DNA of 64,000 nucleotides, taken from contig CM030360.1 of assembly GCA_017893485.1 (NCBI GenBank), positions 18,585,971-18,649,970 on the forward strand. Direction: 5' to 3'. Below the pieces are notes generated by a model. It worked only from the letters and a program-made list of their open reading frames with translations. It made no database searches and was not told the DNA's origin. The position numbers and the translations under genes are program-made. Below, piece by piece: positions 43,319 through 54,900 of the stretch. The stretch's first letter is position 1. Every line of letters starts with the position of its first letter. This stretch comes from Hemerocallis citrina (Eukaryota; Streptophyta; Magnoliopsida; Asparagales; Asphodelaceae).

Positions 43319-43715
43319 AACTGTTTGAATATTGTTAAAAAATTAAATTAGTATCAAATAATAAAAATACGTTGGTCACGCCAGTACAATGCAGGTCTTT
43401 GTGGAGACAATTCAAGTCAAAATTTAGAAAGTTAGAAAGTTAAAGAAAGTTAAATTAACTGTCTTTATTTATAATGACATGAATTTAGGAAGTTACAGAA
43501 AAAATTTAGTTACAATTTTTTTAGTTACAACTACATGAATTCACTGTTTTTTCTAGTTATGTGATTATATTCCGTTGCTTTGTTTTAGCATAGTTATTCA
43601 TTTTCAATCTTCCGTTGCTTTGTTTTTGTTTTTGGTTCGTATAGTTCTCTCTTTGACCTAGTTATTCTTGTTTTGTTTGGAGTTTAATTAGTTAAGTTCC
43701 TTGTGATCTTAGCAG

Positions 43716-43894
43716 GGTTGGGAGGCAGGTTGTGAACATCCCTTCATTCTTGGTGAGGTTAGACAGTGCCAAGCACATTGACTTCTCACTCACTAGTCCT
43801 CTTGGCGGTGGCCGTCCTGGTCGAGTGGAGAAGAAATCAGAAAGCTGCAGCTAAGAAGGCAGCTGGTGGTGATGGAGATGAGGATGAGGATTAA
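43716..43894 (+). pseudogene. RPS9: Fragment of the last exon of cytosolic ribosomal protein S9
   Basis: The frame [35 protein letters not shown] is nearly identical to the C-terminus of plant RPS9 (uS4). After GRV (about 43827) a 2-nt deletion shifts the frame; the expected tail [21 protein letters not shown] is readable in the shifted frame to TAA 43892-43894. Upstream, a pyrimidine-rich stretch ends in CTTAGCAG at 43715, like a retained intron 3' splice site, so this is a genomic rather than a processed copy. The rest of the gene is absent. It lies antisense to the surrounding hAT transposase. Confidence 0.9.
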
Positions 43895-45440
43895 ATCAAC
43901 TTGCCCTTTTGAGTACTAGGGTAGCATTGGTCAAGTAATAGCAGGCATACGTAGTTTTTGTTTGCTCGAACTTTTACTGTCACCCTAGATTCTATAACAT
44001 TTCTGCTTGCGTTGTGATGGATTTTGGATTGTTGTGATGGATTTGGGATTGGGAGAGTACTTGTTCAATGTTTTGTTTTTAATATTACATGGATCATTCA
44101 GACTTGGCAAGTTACTGTTACTATTGTTTTTGGTTTAATGTTTTTCTGTTCATTGTGGTTTAGTTTTCAGCTTATGTGTTTTGTTTGCTTATTCCCAAGA
44201 TTTTTATTTCTGGAATTTGTTTTTAGGGACGTTTTGCAAGTTGGCAGATAAACCATCCCAAGTCTTTTTTTGCGGTCTATTATACAATTCAGCTAAATAA
44301 GTTGATGTAATTTATTTGGACTGTTATATTCTTATGGTAAATGATGGACAATCAAACATAAACAAATTATTAGTTAAAAATAACCAACAACCGAAACCTA
44401 ATTCCTTCCTGAAAAAAAGAGAGCTGATAAATGGTGCTGCTAGAAACTTTTATCCCGAACTCTAAGCGAAGGTTCAATGACCAAAATTGAGTACAGAGCA
44501 ATGGTGTAATCACTACTAATTATACACAATGTGCGTATAGTGAAGAACTATGGCAACTTGAGTTAAAATGCTCAACTATGCCAACTCCAGCTTTTAATGG
44601 AGAACTATTTGGTTGAAATGTCAATGATATGTATAATATTCACAAGTGACGATCAAAACATACACTGATACACAAGTATGAAATATACTCACCTTAAATT
44701 GACTTCTTCTTTTATGGTAATGGGACTGAGTGTCATTGAATTCTGTAACCCACTAGCCTCCCATCTTTGATTTGAGTAGCATCAACACCTGAAAGATACA
44801 CAAACAAACACCCGCTCAAAGTCGCGTAGCAGTAACTCAATCAAAGCCAATTTAAGATCTCATTCAAGTGCTCCTTTCATTTCAGTCTTAAAAGGAGAGG
44901 AGGTGGTGTTATAAAACAAACAGAGACAACTATTGTGCATTAATACTGCTGTTTATGAATTAGTTTTACATATGTCGATTAGTCGATACACTTCATATTC
45001 GATCAGGATTTTTTCAAGTGCCTCCAAATCTAGGCTCAAGATATCTTGCCAGGATGTCCAATAACAAAAAGAAAACCCTTTGTGAGTTATTGAATAAAAA
45101 ACCCCATCTTTGATCACCAATAGAGATTCCGAAAATTTCAAACAAAAAATGAGGGAAATGAATGAGTACCTCTGTACCTGGCTGACTGGCTCTGGTCTGG
45201 CTGAATAGCTACCACATTCTCGGCTCCTCCCTTTCGACTTTGGAGCCGCGCGAGGGGAAATGGAGGTTTGGAAATTGGGGGATTGGATGGGGATGTAGGG
45301 TTTCGAATTCGATTGTGGTCGAAAATGAAGAGAATGAAGAGACGAAAATGATGGGGATCTAGGGTTTCGATTGTGGTAAAAAAAGAAGGGATTGAAGAGA
45401 CGAAGAGAAGAGGATCTAGGGTTTTTCGTGGGCGGCCGAA
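43895..45440. other. Internal hAT region with possible exon scraps, unrecognised
   Basis: 43895-44330 continues like the 3' UTR of RPS9. On the minus strand, TTTCAG (about 44793) precedes an open stretch GVDATQIKDGRLVGYRIQ and a stop (about 44737), as a terminal exon might; 45141-44953 (minus) is a 62-codon open frame with SLDLEALEKILIEYEVYRL. Neither is recognised. Both could be captured host sequence. Confidence 0.3.
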
Positions 45441-45617
45441 TTTTTCAACAAATGACGAAGAGAACTGGAGAAGAAGAGAATGAGGAGATGAAGAGGTGGA
45501 GCGGAGCGGGTGAAGTATTCGTGGGCCGAAAGAGAGCGGGGAGGGTTGTTATGGGCCTTATGGCAATTTTGAGGGGGGGCGGAAAAAAAGGGCCTATTAC
45601 AGGCGGGCCTGCCGAGT

Positions 45618-45643
45618 CCAGGGTGAGCGGCTGCTCACCCTGG
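45618..45643. repeat. Perfect subterminal hairpin of the hAT element
   Basis: CCAGGGTGAGC, loop GGCT, GCTCACCCTGG; 22 bases inside the terminus at 45665. Confidence 0.85.
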
Positions 45644-45665
45644 GCCAGCAGTGCCTCCGCCACTG

Positions 45666-45708
45666 CTCCCACCGATAATTAGCAGCAACAGATTGACGCC
45701 ATCTGTCC
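45666..45708 (+). other. U5 end and primer-site region of a Tat-type gypsy element
   Basis: The hAT end abuts a short LTR remainder finishing CAGCAACA (45690), followed by ATTGACGCCATCTGTCC (45692-45708), close to the ATTGGCGCCGTCTGTGGG sequence found directly after the 5' LTR of plant Tat elements. The rest of that LTR is lost. Confidence 0.6.
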
Positions 45709-45762
45709 AAAATAGAAAAATCTCGATCAAACTTTGCTGACAAAAGGCTACATTTTCCAGCC

Positions 45763-47195
45763 ATGCCTCCAAAGGATAAAAGGAAGGCGGCAACTACTAG
45801 CCGACAAGCCAACCCTCTTCCTTCAACCTTCTTAACTGGAACATCCCCCTCATCAGCCTACTCAGCCTCACTCTAAAAGGGCTGCACAGGGGTTCTCCGG
45901 ACAAAGTCGTCCCGAACAGCACCCTGCGCAGCACTTGGTCGAAAACATGGTATCTATTCATACCTCAAATCCCTCTACGGTCCCTCTGTGGTGCCCCAGC
46001 TGTGGCAAGATCTCCATCAGATCATTATCACCAAACAACAGGGGTCCAACTTCCGAGATTGAACGAAAGGCGAGTCCAAGATGAGGTTCCCGTCTAGAGC
46101 GCCAAAAAAGCAAGACAAGCCCCTATCTTTGAAGACAAAATGTCCAGAAGAACTCCCTCTGCTAGGGAAGAAGAAGAACTCCCTATCCTAGGGGCGAAGA
46201 AGCTCGATTACGGTAAGATGTTCAGTAAGATGTTCACAGGAACAATAGAGAAGAAGAGACCCCCATCACCAAGGCAAAATTCCGAAACTTCAAAAATGAG
46301 ATCCTCCCAGCCTTCCATGTCGCCCCGAATTGGAGCCGACAAACAAACAGTCGCCTCCTCACAAACAAACGTGAGGAAGAGTTCTGCGGGTCGACTAGAT
46401 CCGACCAAAGGGAAGACCCAGTTCTCTGCGGCCTTTGGGAGATGGAGAACCGTCTCGACAGGATCAACCAAGTGGAAGACTGTCAAGCCCAAAGTTTTTG
46501 ACCTAGCCAACCTCCCTTCTCTAAGTCATCATGGAGACCCACATCCCTACGAGCCGCCACACTTCGAGTCCTACAATGGAGAATTTGACCTGACTGATCA
46601 TACCGAGAGTTTGAAAACTCTCTTGATGATTCACCAAGCCTCAGACGCACTTCTCTGCAAGACATTCCCCAGAACACTAAAGGGATCAGTGAGGGAATGG
46701 TATACCCGCCTCTCTCAGGCACCATCTTATCCTTCGATCAATTTGAGGAGCTATTCCTCACCCACTTCGTAAGCAGCCACCAAACCGAGAAGACAAGTGC
46801 ATCTTTATTGGACCTGAAGCAAAGGGAAGGGGAATGACCCGGGGACTTTGTCCAGCACTTCACAGCCGAGTTCCGGTCTATCACCTCCCCCAATCCAGCA
46901 GTAGCTACTGTCGCATTCAGACACAATGTCAATCACGCCGACCTCAAGACGTTACTTGTCAAGAAGCCTCCTCGGCACTTCTTGGAACTCCTACTTAGGA
47001 GCGAAAAGTATATCTGAGCTCAAGAGGCTCTCCGTTCTTATGACCAAAAGGACACCTCCTCTAGGAACAAACGAAAGAGTGTGAACAAAGTAGGATCCAA
47101 GAAGTTCCAGAATGATGGCAATGGTCAGCGCCGCCTTCCTCATCGTTTCAAGATGTTCACCCCTCTTGTGCCAGCGTATCAGAAGTCCTCATAGA
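45763..47195 (+). pseudogene. gag: gag of a Tat-type Ty3/gypsy element, broken
   Basis: MPPKDKRKAATTSRQ from ATG 45763 is a plausible start and soon hits a stop; the main open part is 46140-46772. YNGEFDLTDHTESLKTLL, RTLKGSVREWYTRLSQ and, after a frameshift near 46722, SFDQFEELFLTHFVS are characteristic of Tat gag. Stops at about 46838 (TGA), 47016 (TGA) and 47193 (TAG). No zinc knuckle was found after the capsid region. Confidence 0.85.
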
Positions 47196-47574
47196 GGTGG
47201 ACAAGGAATGACTACTCTGCCCCCCCCCCCTAAGAATATATACTCCATGGAAGAGAAGGAACAGAGATAAGTGATGTCGTTTTCACAGAGATCACGACCA
47301 CAATACAAATGATTGATGAGCTATAAAGGAAGAGATTTGAGAACTTATCTAGCAATGGCACTTATCCAAGTTCATTCGGAAGGACAGAGCCAATCCCCCT
47401 CCTACTTGGGGAGCTAATAAGCGCGGTGAACGGAATTTAGAGTCCCAAGACTCAAAACATTGAGCGGTGCTCCACTCCTCCATGGCGGACCCATGGGAGG
47501 AGAATCAAACTCCTCGTGGAAAGCGTTCATCCGATAGGAGAATTCAGTGCATAACTCCCCCAGCCAAGAGTATG

Positions 47575-48222
47575 AGGGTTCCAGTGACATTCTCAGATAA
47601 GGATCTAGAGGGTGTTCGAATACCATACTACGACACTCGTAATTAGTCTCTACATGGCCAATACCAAGGTACGTTCCAAACTAGTAACCAACAACAACTC
47701 TGTCAACATCCTCTTCCTAGTGGCCATTGCAAACCCCAAGCTCTTTCGAGACCACCTCAAGCCTGCTAGGTACTTTTCACAGGTTCTCCGGGGTCTCATT
47801 CCAAATTGAAGAAATAACACCCTTGATGTGACTGCAAGAAAGGCCCCATCAACCAGAACCAAGGTAATGAATTTCATGGTCGTCAGCGTGAATACCGCTT
47901 ACAATGCCATCTTTGGTCGACCTGGCCTAGCAGCATTTCATGCAGCGTCCCTCAACTTTCTGTATGAAAATGAGATTCCCCATTCAACAGGGATAACAGA
48001 AGTCAAAGGGAGCTAAGAGATGGCTCGAAGGTGCTATATGACTACAATGGAGGTCCGGTCCTCCCATTAGCAGCATTAGAGCCCCCCCAAGAAAGTAGTC
48101 AAGCCAACTTCAAGCCCATAAATGACCTAGAAGAGATCCCCTTCTTCAAAGAAGAATGGACCAAGTGCTTCCAGACGAAACAAGCTCTCCCCACCGAGTC
48201 AGAAAAACAATTTGTTCTCTAA
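47575..48222 (+). pseudogene. Protease region of the Tat-type element, catalytic Asp lost
   Basis: VTFSDKDLEGVRIPYYDTLVIS, then KLVTNNNSVNILFL where Tat proteases have V-D-x-G-S-S-x-x-I-L-F; the Asp is Thr and the Gly is Asn. Downstream FMVVSVNTAYNAIFGRPGL (about 47871-47928) is the conserved 'YNAIlGRP' motif. Stops at about 47807, 48014 and 48220. RT, RNase H and integrase are absent; unrelated repeats follow. Confidence 0.82.
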
Positions 48223-48540
48223 AGTTGTCCGCCTAGGAGGTTAGCGACTTGAAGGTCTGGGTGGCAGGGAGTCATCGAGAGAGCATTAGAGGAAGTTCGA
48301 TGGTGCTTAAACACTCTCCACTCGCAGTAGGTTTTTCATTTTCCAATAAGGCCGATGCCTTCAATGACCAAAGTATGTAATAAAGGCTAGCCACCATCAA
48401 GGCAGCCACTTAGATTGATTTTTCAATAAATTTAGCATTTCCTTATCAAATTATTGTAATACTCTCCTAATGCAAACAACGATTTCGGTGCTCAGCTCCA
48501 CTGTGCTCCTTTCCTTTTCTCCCCAATGGAGAAACTCCAT
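48223..48540. other. Spacer between Tat protease and minisatellite
   Basis: No domain recognised; TTCTCCCCAATGGAGAA just before the array is a short inverted repeat. Confidence 0.4.
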
Positions 48541-48924
48541 TTCGTAGCTTCCCAGTGCCGAAGCTCCTCTTTGAAGCTCCCCGGGAGTGAGGCTCCTCTT
48601 CGTAGCTCCCTGGTGCCGAAGCTCGTCCTTGTAGCTCCCAGTGGCAGAGCTCCTCTTCGTAGCTTCCCGTTGGCGAAGCTACTCTCCGTAGTCCCCCGAT
48701 GACAAAGCGCCTCTTTTTAGCTTCTCGATGGCGAAGCTCCTCGTCATAGCTCCTTGGGGGTGGAGCTCCTCTTCACAACTTCCCTCGGGAGAACTCCTCT
48801 TTGTAAATCCCCCGATGCCGAAACTTCTATATGTAACTCCCTCGATTGCAATGCTTCTCTTCATAGCTCCCTATAGGTGAAGCTCATCTTCTTAGCTCCT
48901 CCGTGGCGAAGCTCCTCTTCATAA
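48541..48924. repeat. 29-bp minisatellite, about 13 diverged units
   Basis: Units follow the consensus TTCGTAGCTCCC-xx-TGGCGAAGCTCCTC with 28-30 bp periods. Successive units differ at several positions, so the array is old or evolved by slow drift. Confidence 0.9.
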
Positions 48925-48935
48925 CAATAGCTCAC

Positions 48936-49067
48936 ATTCACCATCTCAAAAGAAAATTTCCCCTCAAAAGTCCCCCCCTCCTCCCCGAAAAAAAAATTAA
49001 AATTTTTTCCCCAAAACGTAAATTCTCATCACTTTATTACTATCTCTTCTGCTCTCTTCACTTTTTC

Positions 49068-49151
<84 letters not shown>

Positions 49152-49215
49152 CTTTTTCTCTCTTTCTCATATCTCTGTACTTTTTTTAGATATTTCTCTC
49201 TCACTTTCCTACTCC
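48936..49215 (+). mobile_element. Third Helitron copy, partial, opposite strand to copies 1 and 2
   Basis: CTCAAAAGTCCCCCCC, TTCCCCAAAAC and the block CTCATCACTTTATTACTATC (49027-49046) through CTTCACTTTTTCAT match the inverse of Helitron copies 1 and 2. The TA/TG microsatellite has expanded within it. Ends are not defined. Confidence 0.6.
49068..49147. repeat. (TA)n(TG)n microsatellite
   Basis: About 11 TA followed by about 28 TG units, inside the third Helitron copy. Confidence 0.97.
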
Positions 49216-49280
49216 CTCTCGTCCTCCGGCAATAGCCAAAAAACTCCTTCCCCAACCCCCACTTTTCACTGCCAACGTGG

Positions 49281-49720
49281 CTGGTGAGTCCAACCCACCA
49301 TCACCCGTTGCCATTGTGGCGGGGCGATGTGGCAGGTGGGCCCACATACCCCCACTTTTTCACTGACGAGTGGGGCCTACATGAGTTTCTTGTAGGACCC
49401 GATCTTCCTCGGTTAGATTATGGTCGCCCAAGAAGGGGGTTGCTTCACTCCCCCGATGCCATTCAATCTCCTCGAAATCCGTGCCACGTGAGATGGACAT
49501 CCCAAATTCTATCAAGAATCGCGCTTTCTATCAGTAAGTGCAAAGCACGTAAAAAATAAAAAGGAGAGAGGAAGCTAGCATGGCAAGTGGGTCCCACCCT
49601 CCCCCGCTGCTTCATTGACAGGCAAGGCCTAAGCGGGTCCCTCGTGGGACCTGATCTTTCTCGATTCGATTTTGGTCGTACTAGGAAGGGGGTTTCTTGG
49701 GGCCCCCATCGTCATTCGCT
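49281..49720. repeat. Diverged direct repeat, about 250-bp period
   Basis: GGCAGGTGGGCCCACATACC (49330) and GGCAAGTGGGTCCCACCCTC (49581) start two similar blocks sharing TTCAYTGAC, GTAGGACC/GTGGGACCTGATCTT, TTTTGGTCG and AAGGGGGTTTCTT-like boxes. Not coding. Confidence 0.7.
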
Positions 49721-49799
49721 CTTAAAAAATTTCACGATTGGCATGATCAATGATCCAGATCTATCCAATCTTTGCCCAGTTTCGATTTCAAATGAAATT

Positions 49800-50035
49800 C
49801 TTTTTATTAATCATAAAATTTCAGAAAATTAATTTGAAAAATCTAAAAAATAATAAAATATTTTGAAAAAAATAATTAAAAATTCTAGAAAATAATTATA
49901 AATCCGAAAAATTATTAAAAATTCAGATTAATTAATTAAAATTCTGAAAAATGATTAAAACATTGGAAAAAATTTTTAAAAAATCAAAAAATTTCATAAA
50001 AGTAAAAAAAAAAAATTAGAAAATTGTTAGGATAA
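49800..50035. repeat. AT-rich degenerate short repeat
   Basis: Reiterated AAATTCTGAAAAATRATTA-like units. Confidence 0.7.
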
Positions 50036-50800
50036 TTCTGGATACTTTATAAAGTTAGTGCAACTCCGTTAAACCCCGAGCAAGGTTCAGACGTCCCCAA
50101 AAACTCTAATAAGTTCTGTTACCCATTCTAAATAGGAAAACTACTCCTTGAAGGCTACGAAACTCAGTTTTCATGAATGGGGAGCTTGTGAAATGGGTAA
50201 AAATAGAACCAAATTGGGACCGTTCAAATCGGGCAAACATTCTTAAAGCTCTCAGGGGGGTAAAATAGTAAATGTTAGCAGATACAAGCTCGCAAGAGAA
50301 AGTTTGGCTACTTTCAGGCCCATCGACTCGACCCAGCCTACGATAATGGGCTACTAAGGCAGTCTAACATGAAGGAGTCTAGGTTCATCCAAAGGAGTTA
50401 GTTTAAATTATCTATTTCTAGAGGGTAACTAGTCATATCTCTCCATGCATAAGAGAGGGTTTAAAAACTATATTTCTTTATCAAGAGAAAAGTCTTAACT
50501 AAATCTTTTTACATAGGAGAGGGGAACAAACCTTATCAAAGCACCGGGAAGTAGAGATAAATTCAATATCTTGAAACTGGCCCCCCAATGACTATAAATA
50601 CCTCTTAACTTCTTCAGAAGGCAGGCAATGACAATTTCCCATCACAAAACTCTTCATGTATTCTGAGTTTTCTGACTTGGATGTCGGAGGGTCTGTCACC
50701 GAGGCCAACCCCGGTATTTTAGACTGTTTTTTAGGTCAAGCGGGGCGATCACAACCATCCCCGACAATCAGATTCTAGAGTCAAGAATAGTTTACGATGG
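50036..50800 (+). repeat. Tat-type gypsy LTR remnant with core promoter
   Basis: TATA box TATAAATA at 50593-50600 and, 83 bp downstream, GTCGGAGGGTCTGTCACCG (50683), a conserved R/U5 block of plant Tat LTRs. The same arrangement occurs at 60647/60741. The exact LTR ends are not identifiable. Possibly the 3' LTR of the gag/protease element at 45692-48222, with pol deleted. Confidence 0.6.
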
Positions 50801-51123
50801 TCAACACATGTGAAAAGCAAATGTTAAGTATTTTATTGTTTTTTATGAAAAGAACTCACCATATATGTTTGCTTCCACCGAAAATTAACACCAATAGTTA
50901 AGGAATTTTTTTATGAGAAAAAAAGAGTAACTCGTCATTTTCTAATTTAGAATTAATAACAAGATTATAGAGTTTCTTGATTAATCCTTTTTTAATAAAA
51001 GATTTTGTATTAAAAGAATGAAATTTGAAGGTAAAGTGAGGGACAAGCCGACCAGGTCTGAGTCATGCCGTGCTTACCAGCGACAAATAGTAATATCAGT
51101 TCCAGAGGTCATAAAACACCTCC
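50801..51123. other. Unclassified AT-rich sequence
   Basis: No gene, repeat end or conserved motif recognised. Confidence 0.4.
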
Positions 51124-51126
51124 TTA

Positions 51127-51700
51127 GAGCATCTGTAGTTGTTAGAAGTTAAATTTTGGGTATTTGGCAAATAGAAATATAAATTTTGGAAATGAGTTGT
51201 AGTCGTCAAACCCAAAAAATGGCTATTGAGTTTAAAAAAGAAACGGAAGGGAGATGGTTTCCCTTCTCATAAAAAAAAAGAAACAGAAGGGAGATGATTT
51301 CCGTTCTCATTCAATTTGAAAGAAACGGAAGGGAGATGATTTCCCTTCTCATAAAATAAAAAGGAAACAGAAGGGAGATGATTTCCCTTCTCATTCAAAT
51401 TAAAAAGAAACGGACGGTGTATGATTTTGTTTCTTTTGAATTTTTGTAATTTTTTATTTTTTAAATCGATCGAACGGGATATCATATCCCGTCCGATCTG
51501 TTTAATTAAAAAAATTTGACATCAGACGGGATATGATCTTCTGATTTCTAAAATTTTGCTTTTGCCATTTCTTCTCTCAAAATTTGGCCAGCGACTGTTC
51601 ACGGTGAATCCAAATTTTGGGTATTTGGCCAACGACTGCAGCTTGTTTTTGGCCAAATTTTTCAAATTTTGGAAATTTGGCTAGCCAACTACATATGCTC
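51127..51700. mobile_element. 574-bp PIF/Harbinger-type MITE with palindrome array
   Basis: Terminal inverted repeat GAGCATMTGTAGTTG at both ends; perfect TTA TSD (51124-51126 and 51701-51703). Inside are four GAAGGGAGATGRTTTCCSTTC-type inverted repeats with a period of about 40-43 bp (51245, 51286, 51327, 51368), a decayed fifth near 51410, and two ACGGGATATSAT-type ones (51475, 51525). Its ends and architecture resemble the MITE at 39413. Confidence 0.87.
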
Positions 51701-51703
51701 TTA

Positions 51704-51970
51704 GGCCTTAGTCCTTTCATCCTTATTAATTTCCTTTTCCTTTCATTTTTGACTTTTAAGGACGAGCTTTTTGGTAGCTTCAATCACAATCAAACTCAAC
51801 TATTAAAGCATTATGAATAATCAAGCTCCATCGTTAAAGGAGCCAATTGAGACAAAACACTATCCCTAATATATTCTTTAATTCACTGTTAATTAACTAG
51901 TTATATTGAACCATAGCAGCTACATCTTTTCAAAATCCATTACCCGTCCGAGGTTCAGATTGTCATTGTA
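51704..51970. other. Short intergenic sequence
   Basis: No gene seen. The last eight bases (TCATTGTA) are the left TSD of the next element. Confidence 0.5.
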
Positions 51971-54900
51971 TAGTGATGGCAATCGGGTTGGGTTGATCTG
52001 CGACCTGTCCACTCGAATCCGGCCCACAACTAGGCGGTCTGGGTCCGGGTCGATCCGGGTCATCAATTTTGTAAACCCAACTCGCTCAACCTACCCCGTG
52101 AACCCGTTTACCAGGTCAAATCCGCCTGCAACCTGCCAGGTTGACCAGCGGGTTTGGACCCGTTTGACCCAAACGAGTCGAACGGTCAGGGCTCTATTTT
52201 TTCTCCCCTATAAATACCCCCTTAATTCAATCTAAAAATTTCTACACCTTACTCTCTTAACCTCTCTGCTACTACCACTCAATTTAATCTCAATTTAATC
52301 AAGTTTTTTTAACAAAGTAGCAAGCAACAAAGAAGTGAAAAGTTTCGATCGTATCGAATTGTGTTGATTCAACTCTCAACTACGTCTACTTCACCTCCTC
52401 CAACAAAGAAGCTCTCTCTATTTTAACGACTACCAAACTTCGTGACTACGTCTACGACATTTCTCAATCGACTACGTCTACTTCTACTTTTATTTTTTCT
52501 CTCATTTCTATATATGATTATCCGTGAAGTACGGTATCAAAATTTCACAACCCTCCTATTGTCTTTATTTTTGTTGTAGTTCTAATTTTTTTTTATCATA
52601 TTTGTTTGTTGGTTTTTTGCTTTTCTCGCTCTCAACCCTCCTATTATTTTTTAGATTTTTTTTAACATATACCTCATAGATTATTTTGTATTATTTCACA
52701 TACACTATGAAAACACTAGAATCGTTTTTTTTTTCCATATACACTATTACCATTTCTAGATCACGAGGAAGCGGCCATAGCCACAGTGGACAAGATTCCA
52801 CCGGTACTTCACGTCGGCCTCCAATTGTCCCACATGTAGAGTCCAAATTTAAACTAATCCTATGGTAGGATCTCACAATGTCCCTCCATATGACATAGAA
52901 AAAGAAATGCATAATGTTGGCACACAAACACAATAAACCGAACCCACTAGTAGTAGAAAAACTAGGGGAAAACAAGTGATTGGCATAAATTTTATGACTA
53001 TATCTCCGATGAGGATAATCCGGGTGTAGGACAGAAGATTTGTAAAACTTGTGACAAGAGTTATAAATGAAAGAAGGGCGAGGGAACACGACACATTTTA
53101 AATGTACACAAAGAATTAGTACAAGACCAATAAGGCCAAAAAATCAACCCTAGGACCACACAAATAGATAGCCAACCCTATGATCCCGAATTTGTTCGTC
53201 GAAAAATGGCCCGACTAGTTATTAAGGATAAGCTACATTTTTTCTATTCCGAGAGTAGGAATGTAGAGTCTTTCAACCAAAATGCATCAAATCCACATTT
53301 TAGAAGAATTCCTAGAAACACACTAAAGTCTGATTGTTTTGAACTTTAGAATGAAATGAGAGACGCTTTAATTGCACTCTTGTATTCTTTAACTTATAGA
53401 CTATCGTTAACTTCCGATTGTTGGAAAAGATATAATGATATTCCGATGATGGACTTAACTTGTCATTGGATATATAGCAATTGGATGATTGAAAAGAGAA
53501 TCATCTCACTTGCCGCTTTGTCGTATCTCCATAGTGGATTAGTTATTGCAACACATATTTTGAAAGTTTGTGATTTATATCATATTCGTGATAAAATTTT
53601 TACTATTAGTTTTGATAATGCATATAACAACAATGCTTCAATTAGTACATTAAAAACACAATTAGCTCCTCCATGTATTGAAACTTTCATGTTAGCTGTG
53701 CGTGTCATATTTTAAATTTATGTGTACAAAATGTATTGAAAGTAGCGATTCATATATCATTGCAATTAGAAATTGTATACATTTTATTGCTTTGAGTTGT
53801 CCTATTCTGCAAGAATTTAAAAAATGGCGTCAAGCTAGGGGAATACAATTTAGAAAATTTTTTAAAGATGTTAAATACCGATGAAACTCTACTTTCTATT
53901 TACTAAATGTTGTTACTCAATATAAAGATATTATAAACGATTTTTGTCTTGCAAAAAACATGAAATTTTTTCAAATGACTCCCCAATCATGGTATTTTGC
54001 GAATCTTTATTACGATTTTTAGAACCTTTTAAAACCGCAATTGTGAAGTTTTCTACATCTTATGATTCTACTTCTAGTAGTATTTTTATTTAAATCATTA
54101 CTCTGATACAAACTTTTCAAAAAGTGATTTCAGACAAATATATTAGCCATATTGTTGTTCCTGCTTATACAAAGATTTTGAAGTATTTTAATCATCCTCT
54201 TATGTTGTATTGTATTGCTACTGTTAGATCCTCGTATCAAATTAGCGGGTACGAGGAGTTTGATTGAAATATTTTTTACTTTACTTGGAGATGGTTTCGA
54301 ATATGATTGTAATGAATTGTTAGCTAGCTTTGAATCAACATTGAATAACTTCTAAGATTCTTATGATAGAATTTTTGCATCTAGTAGTACAACTAGTATA
54401 GTAACTTTTTCTTCTACTACTTCTAGTGGTAAGGGTAAGAGTACATTAGAATATGCCACACCTAATTTACTTGCTCGTATTCAATCAAAAAAACCTAGGA
54501 CCAATGCACCTAATAAATTAAATTGGTATAATCAACAAGATAGTGAGAGTTCTAGTACTAAGAGTGAAGTGCTACAATGATGGAAAGAACATGAAAACCT
54601 TTCTCCTATTCTTTCACATATGGCTAGAGATCTATTAACTTCTCTTGTCTCCACAGTTGTTTTAGAAAGTGTTTTATCTACAAGTGACAGAGTTCTAACA
54701 GATTATAGGAATCGCTTGAAGTAGGATTTGTTGGAGATGCTTGTGTGCACTGAAGAGTGGATGAAGGTTGAAGAAATGACTTAAGGAAAAGCGGAATCTA
54801 CATCAACAAGTGGAAGCAACTCACCGGAAGTCCAACAACAAGATTAGAAAATTTAGGACGACGAGATTCTAGGTTTAGATTAAGTAGAGGTGCACGACAG

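Larger units (their letters stand above)
41346..45665 (-). mobile_element. ZMYM1-type hAT element, one end present, other end deleted
   Basis: The right end on the plus strand is ...GTGCCTCCGCCACTG at 45665; its inverse CAGTGGCGGAGGCAC is a typical hAT-like CAGxGGCGGA terminus. A perfect 11-bp hairpin lies just inside (45618-45643). The transposase relic is on the minus strand (43318-41346). The opposite terminus is missing at about 41345. Between the gene start and the terminus lie about 2.3 kb containing an RPS9 fragment. The element sits in the end of a Tat-type LTR (45666-45691). Confidence 0.68.

Noticed and set aside
44953..45141. Small protein gene on the minus strand
   Set aside because: 62 codons, no recognisable family, no supporting promoter or splice structure; kept only as a possible captured scrap.
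49090..49287. Open frames of alternating Cys-Val or Thr-His
   Set aside because: They are translations of the (TG)n microsatellite.
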